From: Kribbella kalugense
GTDB taxonomy: Bacteria > Actinomycetota > Actinomycetes > Propionibacteriales > Kribbellaceae
Direction: 5' to 3'
Length of the DNA: 64,000 nucleotides
Assembly (NCBI RefSeq): GCF_004365875.1
Contig: NZ_SODF01000001.1
Span: forward strand, 310,001 to 374,000
This document shows, one piece after another, positions 15,311 to 23,692 of the stretch. Made by a program: the position numbers and the translations under genes. The notes beneath the pieces were generated by a model. It was not told where the DNA came from. It searched no databases and saw only the letters and a list, made by a program, of their open reading frames with translations. Numbering within the stretch: the stretch's first letter is position 1; every line of letters starts with the position of its first letter.

Positions 15311-16449
15311 ACAAGGACATGTTCACGATCTTCGCGCTCACCACGCTGTGGACGCTGGTCGTGGCGGCGATCGGCGCGGCGGTCCTGTGGCAGTTCCGGC
15401 GACGGTCGTTGCGGGTGACGCTGATCGTCGCGGGCCTCGCGCCGATGGCGGCGGCGCTGGCCGCGGTACTGCAGAGCGTGCGGGCGATGTTCATCTCCGA
15501 GCACGACTCGTGGGTGGTGCTGTGGACGCTGGCGTTCGCTGCGCTGCTCGGGCTGGCGATGTCGGTCCTGCTCGGGCACTGGGTCAGCACCGGGTCGCGG
15601 AACGTCGGGCGGCGGTTGCGTCACCTCGGTACGTCGTACGACGCGCCGGACGTTGCCGGTGGGGCTGTGCCTGCCGAGCTGGCCGAGCTGACGGACGAGC
15701 TGGAGATGACGCGGAAGAAGCTGGCCGCGTCGCACGAGCGTGAGCGGGCGTTGGAGGCGAGCCGGCGGGAGCTGGTGGCGTTCATGTCGCACGACCTGCG
15801 GACACCGTTGGCCGGCCTGCGGGCTGTGTCGGAAGGGCTCGAGGACGGGGTGATCGACGACGTACCTGGTGCTTTGCGGCAGATGCGGTCGACGGTGGAT
15901 CGGATGACCGGGCTGGTGGACGATCTGTTCGAGCTGTCGCGGTTGTCGGCGGCTCCGTTGCCTCGTCGCCGGTCTGCGGTGAGTCTGCGCGAGCTGGCCG
16001 AGGACGTCGCGGGCGAGAACAACGAGCACGCGCGGGCTTCGGGTGTCTGCCTCAAGCTGTCGACGCCGATGAACGACGATCGGCTCGCTGTGCAAGGCGA
16101 TCCGGACGAGCTGACCCGCGCGGTGACCAACTTGGTCGGCAACGCGATCCGGCACACATCGCCGGGTGGGACGGTCACGCTGGACGTGGACCGTGAGACC
16201 GACGGTCGGGTGCGGCTGGCAGTTACAGACGGCTGCGGCGGGATTCCGACCGACGATCTGGAGCGGGTGTTCGACGTGGGGTGGCGCGGCGACGAACAGC
16301 GCACTCCCGATGCCGCCGGTGGTGGAGGCTTGGGCCTGGCGATCGCTCGCGGCGTGGTCGAGTCCCACGACGGGAACATTGCCGTCAGCAACGTCGACGG
16401 CGGGTGCGCGTTCCAGATCGACCTACCACCAGTTGCCGCTCACAACTAG
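15307..16449 (+). CDS. Sensor histidine kinase
   Basis: A 380-residue membrane kinase. Two or three hydrophobic segments occupy residues 5-95, with very little extracytoplasmic sequence, so it may sense membrane state. After a coiled-coil-like linker (ELTDELEMTRKKLAASHERE) the dimerisation helix carries phospho-acceptor H162 in FMSHDLRTPLAG. The ATPase domain shows the N-box NLVGNAIRHTSPGG, G1-type TDGCGGIP and GGGGLGLAIARGVVESH. It is translated in an ATGA overlap with its response regulator. The gene ends at 16449, overlapping the convergent epimerase stop by 4 bp. Confidence 0.92.
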   Translation: MNKDMFTIFALTTLWTLVVAAIGAAVLWQFRRRSLRVTLIVAGLAPMAAALAAVLQSVRAMFISEHDSWVVLWTLAFAALLGLAMSVLLGHWVSTGSRNVGRRLRHLGTSYDAPDVAGGAVPAELAELTDELEMTRKKLAASHERERALEASRRELVAFMSHDLRTPLAGLRAVSEGLEDGVIDDVPGALRQMRSTVDRMTGLVDDLFELSRLSAAPLPRRRSAVSLRELAEDVAGENNEHARASGVCLKLSTPMNDDRLAVQGDPDELTRAVTNLVGNAIRHTSPGGTVTLDVDRETDGRVRLAVTDGCGGIPTDDLERVFDVGWRGDEQRTPDAAGGGGLGLAIARGVVESHDGNIAVSNVDGGCAFQIDLPPVAAHN

Positions 16450-17462
16450 CAGGTCCGCAGACCGGTGGTGAGGTCATAGGCAGGCTTCCAGCCGAGGTTG
16501 GCCTTGAGTCGGTCGGAGGATGCCGTGATGTGGCGGACGTCGCCGAGGCGGTACTGCCCGGTGACGATCGGGCTCGGGCCGTTGTAGAGGTGCGCGAGTT
16601 CGGTGGCCAGATCGCCGATCGTCTGGACGGTGCCGCTGCCGACGTTGTACGCGGTGAACGCCGGTTGGTGCGGGAGTGCGGAGGCCGCAGTGGTGACCGC
16701 GGCCGCGACATCGCCGACGTGAACGAAGTCGCGACGTTGACTGCCATCCTCGAAGACGCGAGGTGTTTCGCCACGTTCGAGGGCGGAGCGGAAGATCGCC
16801 GCCACTCCGGCGTACGGCGTGTTGCGGGGCATGCCGGGGCCGTAGACGTTGTGGAAGCGGAGCGCCGTGACCCGGCTGTCCGTCTCGCGGGCCCAGGTGG
16901 CGGCGAGGTGTTCGCCGTTCAGCTTGGTGGCTGCGTAGGTGTTCCGCGGATCGAGTACGGCGTCCTCGGTGACCAGGCCGGGGTGGAGCGGCGAACCGCA
17001 GTACGGGCAGGGTGGTTCGAAGCGGCCGGCGTCCAGGTCTTCGGTACGACGGGGGCCGGGGGCAACCTGTCCGTGGACGTCGCAGTCGTAGCGGCCCTCG
17101 CCGTACACGACCATCGAGCTGGCGTAGACGAGGTGGCGGATGTTGGCGTGGGCGAGCGCTTTCAGCACGACCGCCGTACCCAGGCTGTTGGTGGAGACGT
17201 AGTCGTCGATGTCGTCGAGGTGGACCCCGAGGCCGACCTTCGCGGCGAGATGGATGACGGTGTCGATGCCTCGGAGCGCCTCGGCCACGCAGTCGGCGTC
17301 GCGGATATCGCCGACGATCAGGCCGGGGCCAGGCGCAGGTTTGTGGGCATGGACGTCCGGGCGGAAGGAGTCGAGGACGGTGACCTCGTGGCCCTCGGCG
17401 ACGAGTTGGTGGTGGACGTGCTTGCCGATGAAACCGGCGCCGCCGGTGAGCAGGACCCTCAT
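16446..17462 (-). CDS. NAD-dependent nucleotide-sugar epimerase/dehydratase (SDR)
   Basis: A 338-residue extended short-chain dehydrogenase. The NAD-binding motif is VLLTGGAGFIGKH; the catalytic pieces are ASSMVVYGEG (Ser) and NTYAATK (YxxxK). An insertion around residues 145-160 carries CPYCG, which may bind metal or be structural and is not part of the minimal epimerase fold. DGSQRRDFVHVGDVA and AYNVGSGT are typical of sugar epimerases. The ATG overlaps the MTA phosphorylase stop (ATGA), so it is coexpressed with it. It probably makes a nucleotide sugar for the nearby glycosyltransferases. Which sugar cannot be told. Confidence 0.87.
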   Translation of the reverse strand: MRVLLTGGAGFIGKHVHHQLVAEGHEVTVLDSFRPDVHAHKPAPGPGLIVGDIRDADCVAEALRGIDTVIHLAAKVGLGVHLDDIDDYVSTNSLGTAVVLKALAHANIRHLVYASSMVVYGEGRYDCDVHGQVAPGPRRTEDLDAGRFEPPCPYCGSPLHPGLVTEDAVLDPRNTYAATKLNGEHLAATWARETDSRVTALRFHNVYGPGMPRNTPYAGVAAIFRSALERGETPRVFEDGSQRRDFVHVGDVAAAVTTAASALPHQPAFTAYNVGSGTVQTIGDLATELAHLYNGPSPIVTGQYRLGDVRHITASSDRLKANLGWKPAYDLTTGLRTC

Positions 17463-18235
17463 CGAGCGGCCGCCGTACCGTCGAGGGCGTGGTGGCAGCT
17501 GCAGTCCGTGTCTGGTTTGGGGAGCTGGCCGATGACGTTCTTGAGCAGGGTTTGCAGGCGCTCGATGCTGTCCTTGAACGCCTCGAACACCTCGGCCTGC
17601 GTGACACCGCCACCCGTTTCGACGCCCGCGTCGTGGTCGGTGACCACGGCGATCGACGTGTAGCAAAGGGCGAGCTCCCGCGCGATCGAGGCCTCGGGCG
17701 CGCCGGTCATGCCGACGACGGACCAGCCTTGAGCGGCATGCCACTGCGACTCGGCCCGGGTCGAGAACCGCGGTCCGTTGATCACGACCATCGTGCCCTT
17801 CGGTACGACGTTGCCGGTGGCAATCACCGTGGCACGGCCGGCCGGGCAGTACGGGTCCGCGGCGGACGTGTGGACGACCGGGTGTTCGTCGTACACCGTG
17901 TGTTCGCGGCCCCAAGTACGGTCGACGTACTGGTCGGGGACGACGAATGTGCCGGGGGTGAGTTCGGGTTTCAGTGAGCCGACCGCGCAGGGGCCGAGGA
18001 CCTGGCGGACGCCGAGTTCACGCAGGGCCCACAGGTTCGCGCGGTAGTTGACGCGGTGCGGCGGGAACCGGTGATCGGCGCCGTGGCGGGGGATGAACGC
18101 GACCTGGCGGCCGTCGAGGTCGCCGACCACCGGCGGCTCGCTGGGCGCGCCGAACGGGGTGTCGAGCTCGATGGTTTCCGCGTCCGACAGGAACGAATAG
18201 AACCCGGAACCGCCGAGCACTCCGATGTCAGCCAT
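17459..18235 (-). CDS. mtnP: S-methyl-5'-thioadenosine phosphorylase
   Basis: A 258-residue purine nucleoside phosphorylase-fold enzyme that cleaves methylthioadenosine with phosphate for methionine salvage. Recognised parts: IGVLGGSGFYSFL at the start (phosphate loop), FIPRHGADHRFPPHRVNYRANL, VINGPRFSTRAESQ, and GMTGAPEASIARELALCYTSIAVVTDHDAG, where the Asp of DHD is at the base-recognition position. TAGCGT on the minus strand (18248-18243) lies 7 nt before the ATG, a leaderless signature. It is coupled to the epimerase gene by a 4-bp overlap. Inosine-type substrates remain possible. Confidence 0.88.
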   Translation of the reverse strand: MADIGVLGGSGFYSFLSDAETIELDTPFGAPSEPPVVGDLDGRQVAFIPRHGADHRFPPHRVNYRANLWALRELGVRQVLGPCAVGSLKPELTPGTFVVPDQYVDRTWGREHTVYDEHPVVHTSAADPYCPAGRATVIATGNVVPKGTMVVINGPRFSTRAESQWHAAQGWSVVGMTGAPEASIARELALCYTSIAVVTDHDAGVETGGGVTQAEVFEAFKDSIERLQTLLKNVIGQLPKPDTDCSCHHALDGTAAAR

Positions 18236-18325
18236 GGCTCCGACGCTAGCGTCACGTGACGCTGCGACTACTCGATCCGGCTGGACCGTCAGCGCCCCGT
18301 AAGAAAGCACCGTAAGAATGGGGGC

Positions 18326-18820
18326 GTGGAGATCTCCTGGGTGCTGCTCGCGGTCGGCACGGTGCTGCTGCTGTTCGGCGCCTACGCCAGCTGGACAGCC
18401 GGCCGGCTGGACCGGCTGCACCACCGGGTCGACCTGGCCCGCGCGTCGCTGGAGACCGAGCTGGCCCGCCGTTCCGCCCTGATCGCCGAGCTGGCCGGCA
18501 GTGAGATCCTCGACCCTGCCTCGGCCTTGCTCCTGCTCGACGCTGCCCATCGAGCACGGGCGGCGTCGCTCGACGCGCCGGAGGTACGTGAGCAGGCCGA
18601 GTCCGCGTTGACCCGCGCGATCCATGCCACCGGCACCGATATCGAGCCGTGGGCCGGCGAGCTGACCCTCGCGATGCGACGGGTCCAGCTGGCCCGGCGC
18701 TTCCACAACGATGTCGTCGTGTCGACCCGCGACCTGCGGCAACGGCGGCTGGTGACCTGGTTCCGGCTGGCCGGACACGCGCCGATGCCGACCACGATCG
18801 AACTCGAAGACGGCAACTGA
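18326..18820 (+). CDS. Single-pass membrane protein, LemA-like, unknown function
   Basis: A 164-residue protein with one N-terminal transmembrane helix (about 3-22) and a helical cytoplasmic region. The C-terminal ARRFHNDVVVSTRDLRQRRLVTWFRLAGHAPMPTTIE resembles the end of LemA-type proteins common in actinobacteria. The function is not known. The GTG start is supported by AAGAAT (18314-18319) 6 nt upstream, again without a ribosome binding site. The ECF sigma-factor gene follows after 18 bp. Confidence 0.7.
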   Translation: MEISWVLLAVGTVLLLFGAYASWTAGRLDRLHHRVDLARASLETELARRSALIAELAGSEILDPASALLLLDAAHRARAASLDAPEVREQAESALTRAIHATGTDIEPWAGELTLAMRRVQLARRFHNDVVVSTRDLRQRRLVTWFRLAGHAPMPTTIELEDGN

Positions 18821-18838
18821 CTTGGCTACGGTTTCGAC

Positions 18839-19792
18839 GTGAGCAGCTTCGAGGAGGACGTCGAGCGGTACCGGCACGAGCTGCGGGTGCATTGCTACCG
18901 GATGCTCGGTTCGTACGACGAGGCCGAGGACCTGGTCCAGGAAACGTTCCTGCGCGCGTGGCGTGCCTTCGACGAGTTCGAGGGGCGATCGTCCGTGCGG
19001 ACCTGGCTGTACCGGATCGCGACCAACGCGTGCATCGACGTACGACGGCCGCGGCGAGTCCTCCCGTACCAGCTGGAGCCGGCGTCCTTCCCAGCCACGG
19101 CCCTGCCACCGCGGGAGGACGTGCCGTGGCTACAGCCGTTTCCCGACGTACTGCTGGACCGGGCCGAGGAGCCGGACGCGGTCGCGATCCGCCGGGAGAC
19201 GATCGAGCTGGCGTTCCTGATCGCGATCCAGCATCTGCCACCGCGGCAGCGTGCCGTCCTGATCTTCCGCGACGTGCTCGGCTGGTCAGCCCGCGAAACC
19301 GCCGAGGCGGCCGGCCTCTCGGTCGCGGCCGTCAACTCGGCCCTGCAACGGGCTCGGCCGGTTGTCCGCGAGCACCTGCCTTCGCACCGTTCGGAGTGGT
19401 CGGCTCCGGACGCGTCCGGCGACGAACGCAAGCTCCTGCAGTCCTACATGACCGCGTGGGACAATGCCGACCCCGACGCCCTCGCATCACTCATGCATGA
19501 AGACATCCGCATCACGATGCCGCCGTACCCGTTCTGGTTCGAAGGCCGCGACGATGCGCTGGGTTCGCTGGTCCCCAACCTCTCCCCGAACTATCGCGGC
19601 CATTGGCGTTTCGCTCCCACTACCACCAACCGCCAGCCGACCCTCGCCGCCTACCTCAAACCGCGACACGCGACGACATATCACCTTTTCGCTCTGGATA
19701 TTTTCCGCATAGAGTCCGGAAAAATCGCCGAAATTACCGCCTTCGAAACCACCGATGGCGATCTGTACGGTCTGCCAGGAAACCTCGGTTGA
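18839..19792 (+). CDS. ECF sigma factor with SnoaL-like C-terminal domain
   Basis: A 317-residue sigma factor. Region 2 is at about 8-75 (CYRMLGSYDEAEDLVQETFLRAW) and region 4 at about 120-180 (HLPPRQRAVLIFRDVLGWSARETAEAAGLSVAAVNSALQRAR). Residues 195-317 form a SnoaL/NTF2-like domain (LQSYMTAWDNADPDALASLM) that in related ECF groups regulates sigma activity in cis, replacing an anti-sigma factor. This matches the TIGR02960/SigG-like type. TACGGT (18827-18832) lies 6 nt before the GTG start (leaderless). The last 100 bases are AT-richer than the rest. Target genes are unknown. Confidence 0.87.
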   Translation: MSSFEEDVERYRHELRVHCYRMLGSYDEAEDLVQETFLRAWRAFDEFEGRSSVRTWLYRIATNACIDVRRPRRVLPYQLEPASFPATALPPREDVPWLQPFPDVLLDRAEEPDAVAIRRETIELAFLIAIQHLPPRQRAVLIFRDVLGWSARETAEAAGLSVAAVNSALQRARPVVREHLPSHRSEWSAPDASGDERKLLQSYMTAWDNADPDALASLMHEDIRITMPPYPFWFEGRDDALGSLVPNLSPNYRGHWRFAPTTTNRQPTLAAYLKPRHATTYHLFALDIFRIESGKIAEITAFETTDGDLYGLPGNLG

Positions 19793-19856
19793 TTACGTCA
19801 CCCGCGCTTGGGTGTGTCGCTATCCGGCGCTGGGAGGGTCGGCCGGCTGCTGCTGA

Positions 19857-20024
19857 CTACCTGCTCTGACCGCTCCCGCGCCGGGCGAAACGCGCGGCCT
19901 CACGCCCGGAAATGGGCTGGCCCTGCTTGATCTTCTGTACCGTATCGGTATCTTTGCGTTGTTGTTTCACTTCTTGCTTTTCGGCCTTCTCCTGGGCCTT
20001 GCCCTTTCCGTTTCCCCAACCCAT
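19857..20024 (-). CDS. Small basic Lys/Gln-rich protein (55 aa)
   Basis: A short gene on the minus strand: ATG at 20024, 55 codons, TAG ending at 19857. It begins MGWGNGKGKAQEKAEKQEVK and ends ISGREAARFARRGSGQSR. A good ribosome binding site (GAAGGGAT) lies about 6 nt upstream. The protein is very hydrophilic, with many Lys, Gln and Arg, and is probably disordered. No family is recognised. A second small basic protein is encoded 250 bp upstream on the same strand with similar character, so the two may be related in role, possibly nucleic-acid binding, which is inference from charge only. Confidence 0.65.
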   Translation of the reverse strand: MGWGNGKGKAQEKAEKQEVKQQRKDTDTVQKIKQGQPISGREAARFARRGSGQSR

Positions 20025-20273
20025 GGCTTGATCCCTTCAATTGGTAACCGAGTTCGACCAATGTAGGGCGGCGGGAGGGTCATTGATCTGAGCCGCATGG
20101 ATATCTGTCGTGGGAGAATAGACCAGTCGGGGCGACGATTTCCGTGGCCCCTGCGGCGTCCAGCGGAATCGCGGCAGGAAATGGTCTCGTTTCAGAGTTT
20201 TCGCCGGCGGGGCACCCCTCACCCGGCTACAGCCGTGCCCCGGGCACTCGAGACCGGTGATCAGCCGGTGTGA
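20025..20273. other. 249-bp gap between two small basic genes
   Basis: No gene is supported here. A 61-codon minus-strand frame (20222-20037) lacks protein-like composition and a ribosome binding site. The composition is less GC-rich than the surroundings. This stretch should hold the promoter of the 55-residue gene, but no clear -35/-10 pair is visible. Confidence 0.5.
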
Positions 20274-20465
20274 TCAGACGCCGTTCTGGTTCTCCTGCTT
20301 GCGGGTGCGGTTCGAGAAGTCGCCGACGACCTTGCCGCGGTGGTAGACCCGGTTGTCGTCGCCGAGATGCCCGGCCTGGGTCGCCTTCTTGGCCTGCTTG
20401 CCGCTGGTCTTGCCGCCGTTGGCGACAGCGTCGCGGGCCGCTTCCCTCTTCTTGCTGAATGGCAT
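20274..20465 (-). CDS. Small basic protein (63 aa), unknown function
   Basis: A 63-residue highly charged protein starting MPFSKKREAARDAVANGGKT and containing GKQAKKATQAGHLGDDNRVYH. GAGGGAGA is a clear ribosome binding site 6 nt before the ATG. It has no signal peptide or membrane segment and no recognised family; predicted disorder and basicity suggest a nucleoid- or ribosome-associated small protein, but this is a guess. It lies 76 bp downstream of the PolA-like gene on the same strand and upstream of the other small basic gene. Confidence 0.7.
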   Translation of the reverse strand: MPFSKKREAARDAVANGGKTSGKQAKKATQAGHLGDDNRVYHRGKVVGDFSNRTRKQENQNGV

Positions 20466-20541
20466 GACATTCTCCCTCTATCAGTCGGACAGCGAATTGC
20501 GCGGACGCTATCGGCCGGGAGGAGCAATAAATCGTTTGATG

Positions 20542-22197
20542 TTACTTGGCGTCGGCATAAACCTCGACCGTCGCGGTGGTGAAGGCGAAGTTGGTGGGGG
20601 TGGGGCCGAAGGTCAGGGTGCCGGCCAGGTTGCTGGCTTGCTGGATGGCGTCGGCGACCTGTTCGGCTTCGTCGGCGGGGCAGTGGACGATGACCTCGTC
20701 GTGCTGGAAGAAGACCAGCTCGCCCTTCAGCGGCGTCAGGGCCTGACGGAGGGCGGCGAGGAGCAGGAGGGCCCAGTCGGCTGCGCTGCCCTGGACGACG
20801 AAGTTCCGGGTGAAGCGGCCGCGGGCTCTGGCGTGGCGAGGGTCGGTGGTGGGGATGTCGGCGGGCGGACCTTCGAGCGTCGCGTCGTCCAGCGGATGGC
20901 CGCTGGGTGGGCAGGTGCGGCCGAGGTACGTGCGGACGAGTCGGCCCTCTTCGCCGGCGCGGGCCGCGTCGTCGACGAACGCGACTGCTTGCGGGAATCG
21001 CTTGCGGAGCATGGCGAGGTTCTTCAGGCCGTCGCCGGAGGTCTGGCCGTAGATGGCGCCGAGGATGGCGACTTTCGCCTGGCCTCGGTCGCCGGAGAAC
21101 GCCTGGTCCGACACGGCTTTGTAGAGGTCGCCGGCATCGTTGCAGACCTCCATCAGGGCGCGGTCGCGGGAGATCGCGGCCAGGACGCGCGGCTCGAGCT
21201 GGGAAGCGTCGGCGACGACAAGACGCCAGCCGGGGTCGGCGACGACCGCGCGGCGGATGACCTTCGGGATCTGCAAACCGCCGCCACCGTTGGTGATCCA
21301 ACGACCGGAGACCGTGCCGCCGGGGACGAAGCCGGGGCGGAAACGGCCGTCGTGGACCCAGTCGTTCAGCCAGGACCAGCCGTTGGCGGTGTAGATCCGG
21401 TACAGCTTCTTGTACTCGACCAGTGGCGCGACCGCCGGATGATCGATGGTCTCCAGCTCCCATCGCCGGGTCGACTTCAGTTGATGGCCGGCCTGCTTGA
21501 AAGCCTTCAGTACGTCGGCCGGCAGATCGGGACGCACCCGGTGGCCGAACGCCGTGGAGATCTGGTCGGCGAGCTCGGTCAGCCGGCGTGGTTCGCCGGT
21601 GCCGCCGAAGCGTTCGCCGAGCAGCTCGGCCAGGAGCTCACGATGCGTGGAGGCGCTCCACGGCAGCCCGGCGCGGTCCATCTCGGCGGCGATCAGCATC
21701 GCCGACGATTCCGATGCCGTGAGCAACCGCATCCGGTCCGGGTGCTCGGTGAGTTCGTGCCGTCGCAGCTGGTCGGCGTACACCCGGAGGAGGGTTTGGA
21801 AGGCGAGCGGCTCGGCGGGGATGTCGAAGAGCGAGGACTGCTCACCAGGCACGACGGCACGCATGGGCGGATCTGGTGGCACGGGGGCACCGCTCAGTCG
21901 CGCCCAGGCGGCTGCGGCGGATCGTGGTTCGCCGAGACGACCCTCATAGCCAAGCAATAGGCCTTCGGAGTTCTCGATGTCGTAGCAGCGCTCGACCCGG
22001 ACCCCAGCGGCCAGCAGACGTGGGTAGATCTCGGCCGACGAACGCCAGACCCAACGACTGACCTGCGGCCGCGACGCGACAGCCGCGACAAGGTCTGGCT
22101 CGTGCCGGATCTCGCCGGCAGGCTGCCCGTCCGGATGCAACGGGACAAGCGTCGCCGCGCCACCCTCCTCGGGCCCGATCGCCCACCGCTCGTCCAT
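20542..22197 (-). CDS. Second PolA-type protein (bifunctional 3'-5' exonuclease/DNA polymerase family)
   Basis: A 551-residue protein of the actinobacterial PolA-paralogue group. The N-terminal 190 residues are a degenerate exonuclease-like domain. The polymerase palm and fingers follow: motif A WRLVVADASQLEPRVLAAIS (Pol I normally has DYSQIELR), motif B RGQAKVAILGAIYGQTSG, and motif C FFQHDEVIVH with the catalytic HDE. Polymerase residues appear intact, so activity is plausible; a role in repair synthesis is usually assumed but unproven. ATG 22197 is chosen because homology begins there; no strong ribosome binding site is seen, and TTGTAT lies 6 nt upstream. It is divergent from pdxR. Confidence 0.82.
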   Translation of the reverse strand: MDERWAIGPEEGGAATLVPLHPDGQPAGEIRHEPDLVAAVASRPQVSRWVWRSSAEIYPRLLAAGVRVERCYDIENSEGLLLGYEGRLGEPRSAAAAWARLSGAPVPPDPPMRAVVPGEQSSLFDIPAEPLAFQTLLRVYADQLRRHELTEHPDRMRLLTASESSAMLIAAEMDRAGLPWSASTHRELLAELLGERFGGTGEPRRLTELADQISTAFGHRVRPDLPADVLKAFKQAGHQLKSTRRWELETIDHPAVAPLVEYKKLYRIYTANGWSWLNDWVHDGRFRPGFVPGGTVSGRWITNGGGGLQIPKVIRRAVVADPGWRLVVADASQLEPRVLAAISRDRALMEVCNDAGDLYKAVSDQAFSGDRGQAKVAILGAIYGQTSGDGLKNLAMLRKRFPQAVAFVDDAARAGEEGRLVRTYLGRTCPPSGHPLDDATLEGPPADIPTTDPRHARARGRFTRNFVVQGSAADWALLLLAALRQALTPLKGELVFFQHDEVIVHCPADEAEQVADAIQQASNLAGTLTFGPTPTNFAFTTATVEVYADAK

Positions 22198-22254
22198 AGG
22201 CAAATACAAGCACCTGGCACGGACAGTCCGAGGACATGAGGCCAGTGATGGGAT

Positions 22255-22263
22255 AGTGGACTT
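22255..22263 (+). promoter_or_regulatory. PdxR half-site and leaderless -10 at pdxR start
   Basis: AGTGGACTT ends at the base before the pdxR ATG. It matches the half-site AAGTGGACTGAG found in the palindrome ahead of pdxS and resembles the AAAGTGG-type sites described for Corynebacterium PdxR. The overlapping GATAGT (22252-22257) lies 6 nt before the ATG and may be the -10 box, so binding would give autorepression. Both assignments are inferred. Confidence 0.55.
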
Positions 22264-23619
22264 ATGTGGCGAGCGGGGGAGCTGGAGACTGCGGACGGCA
22301 CGAAGACAGAGCAGGTCGAAGGCCTGGTACTGCGGCGGATCGAGCGGGGAGACCTGTCGATCGGGTCGCGGCTGCCGTCGGAGCGGGTGCTGGCCGAGCG
22401 GCTCGGAGTCAGCCGGGTGACTGTCGTACGCGCGCTGGAGAACCTGCGGCGGGACGGCGTACTGGAGACCAAGCGGGGTTCCGGAACCGTAGTGCGGCCG
22501 CTGGACCGACTGCTTGACCCTGTGGCGCCGGCGTCGACGGTGACGCCGGGGGACCAGCCGGTGCTGGACCTGCGGTTCGCGACTACAGCCGCTCCGCATG
22601 ACGTCGCCGAGGCGGCGGCTCAGATCGTCGAGGACGGACTGGCGCTGGCCATGGGCGGCGACGGACCGCCGCCAGGTGGATCGGTTGAGCTCAGAGCAGC
22701 GCTGGCAGAGCGGTTGACCACAGAAGGCGTGCCCACCGAGCCAGACCAACTGACCCTCACAGTGGGCGCGGCAGCCGGGCTGAATGCCGCACTGGCCGGA
22801 CTAGACCTCGGACCGGGCGTGGCCATCACCGAAACCCCGACGTACCCAGCTGCCTTTGACCTGCTGCGCAAACACCGGCTGGACGTAGCAGGCTGGCCGG
22901 CTGGTGTCTGGGACACCGACCAGCTCGCGCACCTCTGCCGACGACACCGCCCGAAGGTCATCTACCTGCAGGCCGACAACCACAACCCGACCGGGCTGAG
23001 TCTTCCGGCAGACCGTCGTACGGCGGTTGTCGAGATAGCGCGTCGGTACGGCGCTGCGCTGATCAGCGACGAGACCATGCGACCACTCTGGCTCGCCAGT
23101 GGCGAACAGGCCGAGCCACTGAGCCGCTACCCGCGCACAGTGAGCGTCGGCTCGCTGTCCAAGACAGTCTGGGGCGGACTGCGCGTCGGCTGGGTCCGTA
23201 CCGGCAAGCAGCTCCGCAGACGCATCAACACCGCCGCACAACCCAGCGTGCCTTCGCCGAGTGCGCTGGACGACCTCCTGGCCCGGGCGATCGTCCCGAA
23301 GCTCGACAAGGTCATCGGACGCCGCCGTACCCGTCTCCGCGCCAACCTGGCCGCACTGGAGACCGGACTCAAGACGCTCGACGGCGTGGCATGGGCCACG
23401 CCGACCGGCGGTATGACGCTCTGGCTCGAGCTGACCGAGACCAGAGCACGCCGAGTACTCGAGGCAGCACGCGAACAGAACCTCCTGCTCGGTTCAGGCG
23501 ACCTGTTCACGCCGGACGGCACCGACCGCCGCCACATCCGGATCCCGTTCACCGCACCGCCGGCCACGCTCCGGCTCGTGGTGGCTCGGCTGGGCGAGGC
23601 GCTGGCTCAGTCCACTTGA
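22264..23619 (+). CDS. pdxR: PdxR: GntR/MocR-type regulator of PLP synthesis
   Basis: A 451-residue MocR-subfamily regulator: an N-terminal GntR winged helix (about 15-80, [35 protein letters not shown]) fused to a fold-type I aminotransferase domain. The PLP lysine is in [17 protein letters not shown], and the conserved QADNHNPTG and [10 protein letters not shown] segments are present. Such proteins sense pyridoxal phosphate. Position 74 bp upstream of pdxS, and AGTGGACT sites at both promoters, identify it as PdxR, which activates pdxST when PLP is low. It has no ribosome binding site and a possible leaderless start. Its stop lies within the palindrome preceding pdxS. Confidence 0.87.
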   Translation: MWRAGELETADGTKTEQVEGLVLRRIERGDLSIGSRLPSERVLAERLGVSRVTVVRALENLRRDGVLETKRGSGTVVRPLDRLLDPVAPASTVTPGDQPVLDLRFATTAAPHDVAEAAAQIVEDGLALAMGGDGPPPGGSVELRAALAERLTTEGVPTEPDQLTLTVGAAAGLNAALAGLDLGPGVAITETPTYPAAFDLLRKHRLDVAGWPAGVWDTDQLAHLCRRHRPKVIYLQADNHNPTGLSLPADRRTAVVEIARRYGAALISDETMRPLWLASGEQAEPLSRYPRTVSVGSLSKTVWGGLRVGWVRTGKQLRRRINTAAQPSVPSPSALDDLLARAIVPKLDKVIGRRRTRLRANLAALETGLKTLDGVAWATPTGGMTLWLELTETRARRVLEAAREQNLLLGSGDLFTPDGTDRRHIRIPFTAPPATLRLVVARLGEALAQST

Positions 23620-23635
23620 TCCAGGGTGGACTGAG
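23606..23635. promoter_or_regulatory. Candidate PdxR operator before pdxS
   Basis: A perfect inverted repeat: CTCAGTCCAC (23606-23615) and GTGGACTGAG (23626-23635) around a 10-bp spacer. Read outward, the left arm is AAGTGGACTGAG, close to known PdxR sites. It overlaps the pdxR stop codon and lies 58 bp before the pdxS start, where an activator or repressor should bind. A terminator hairpin is the alternative, but no T-tract follows. Confidence 0.65.
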
Positions 23636-23692
23636 GATTGGCGCCTGGTACCTCCTAACCTGGAGAGGAGCCCCACGATCAGGAGGAAAGCA

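Noticed and set aside
20037-20222. 61-codon minus-strand frame between the two small basic genes
   Set aside because: No ribosome binding site, no recognisable composition, and its end overlaps the leader of the 55-residue gene.
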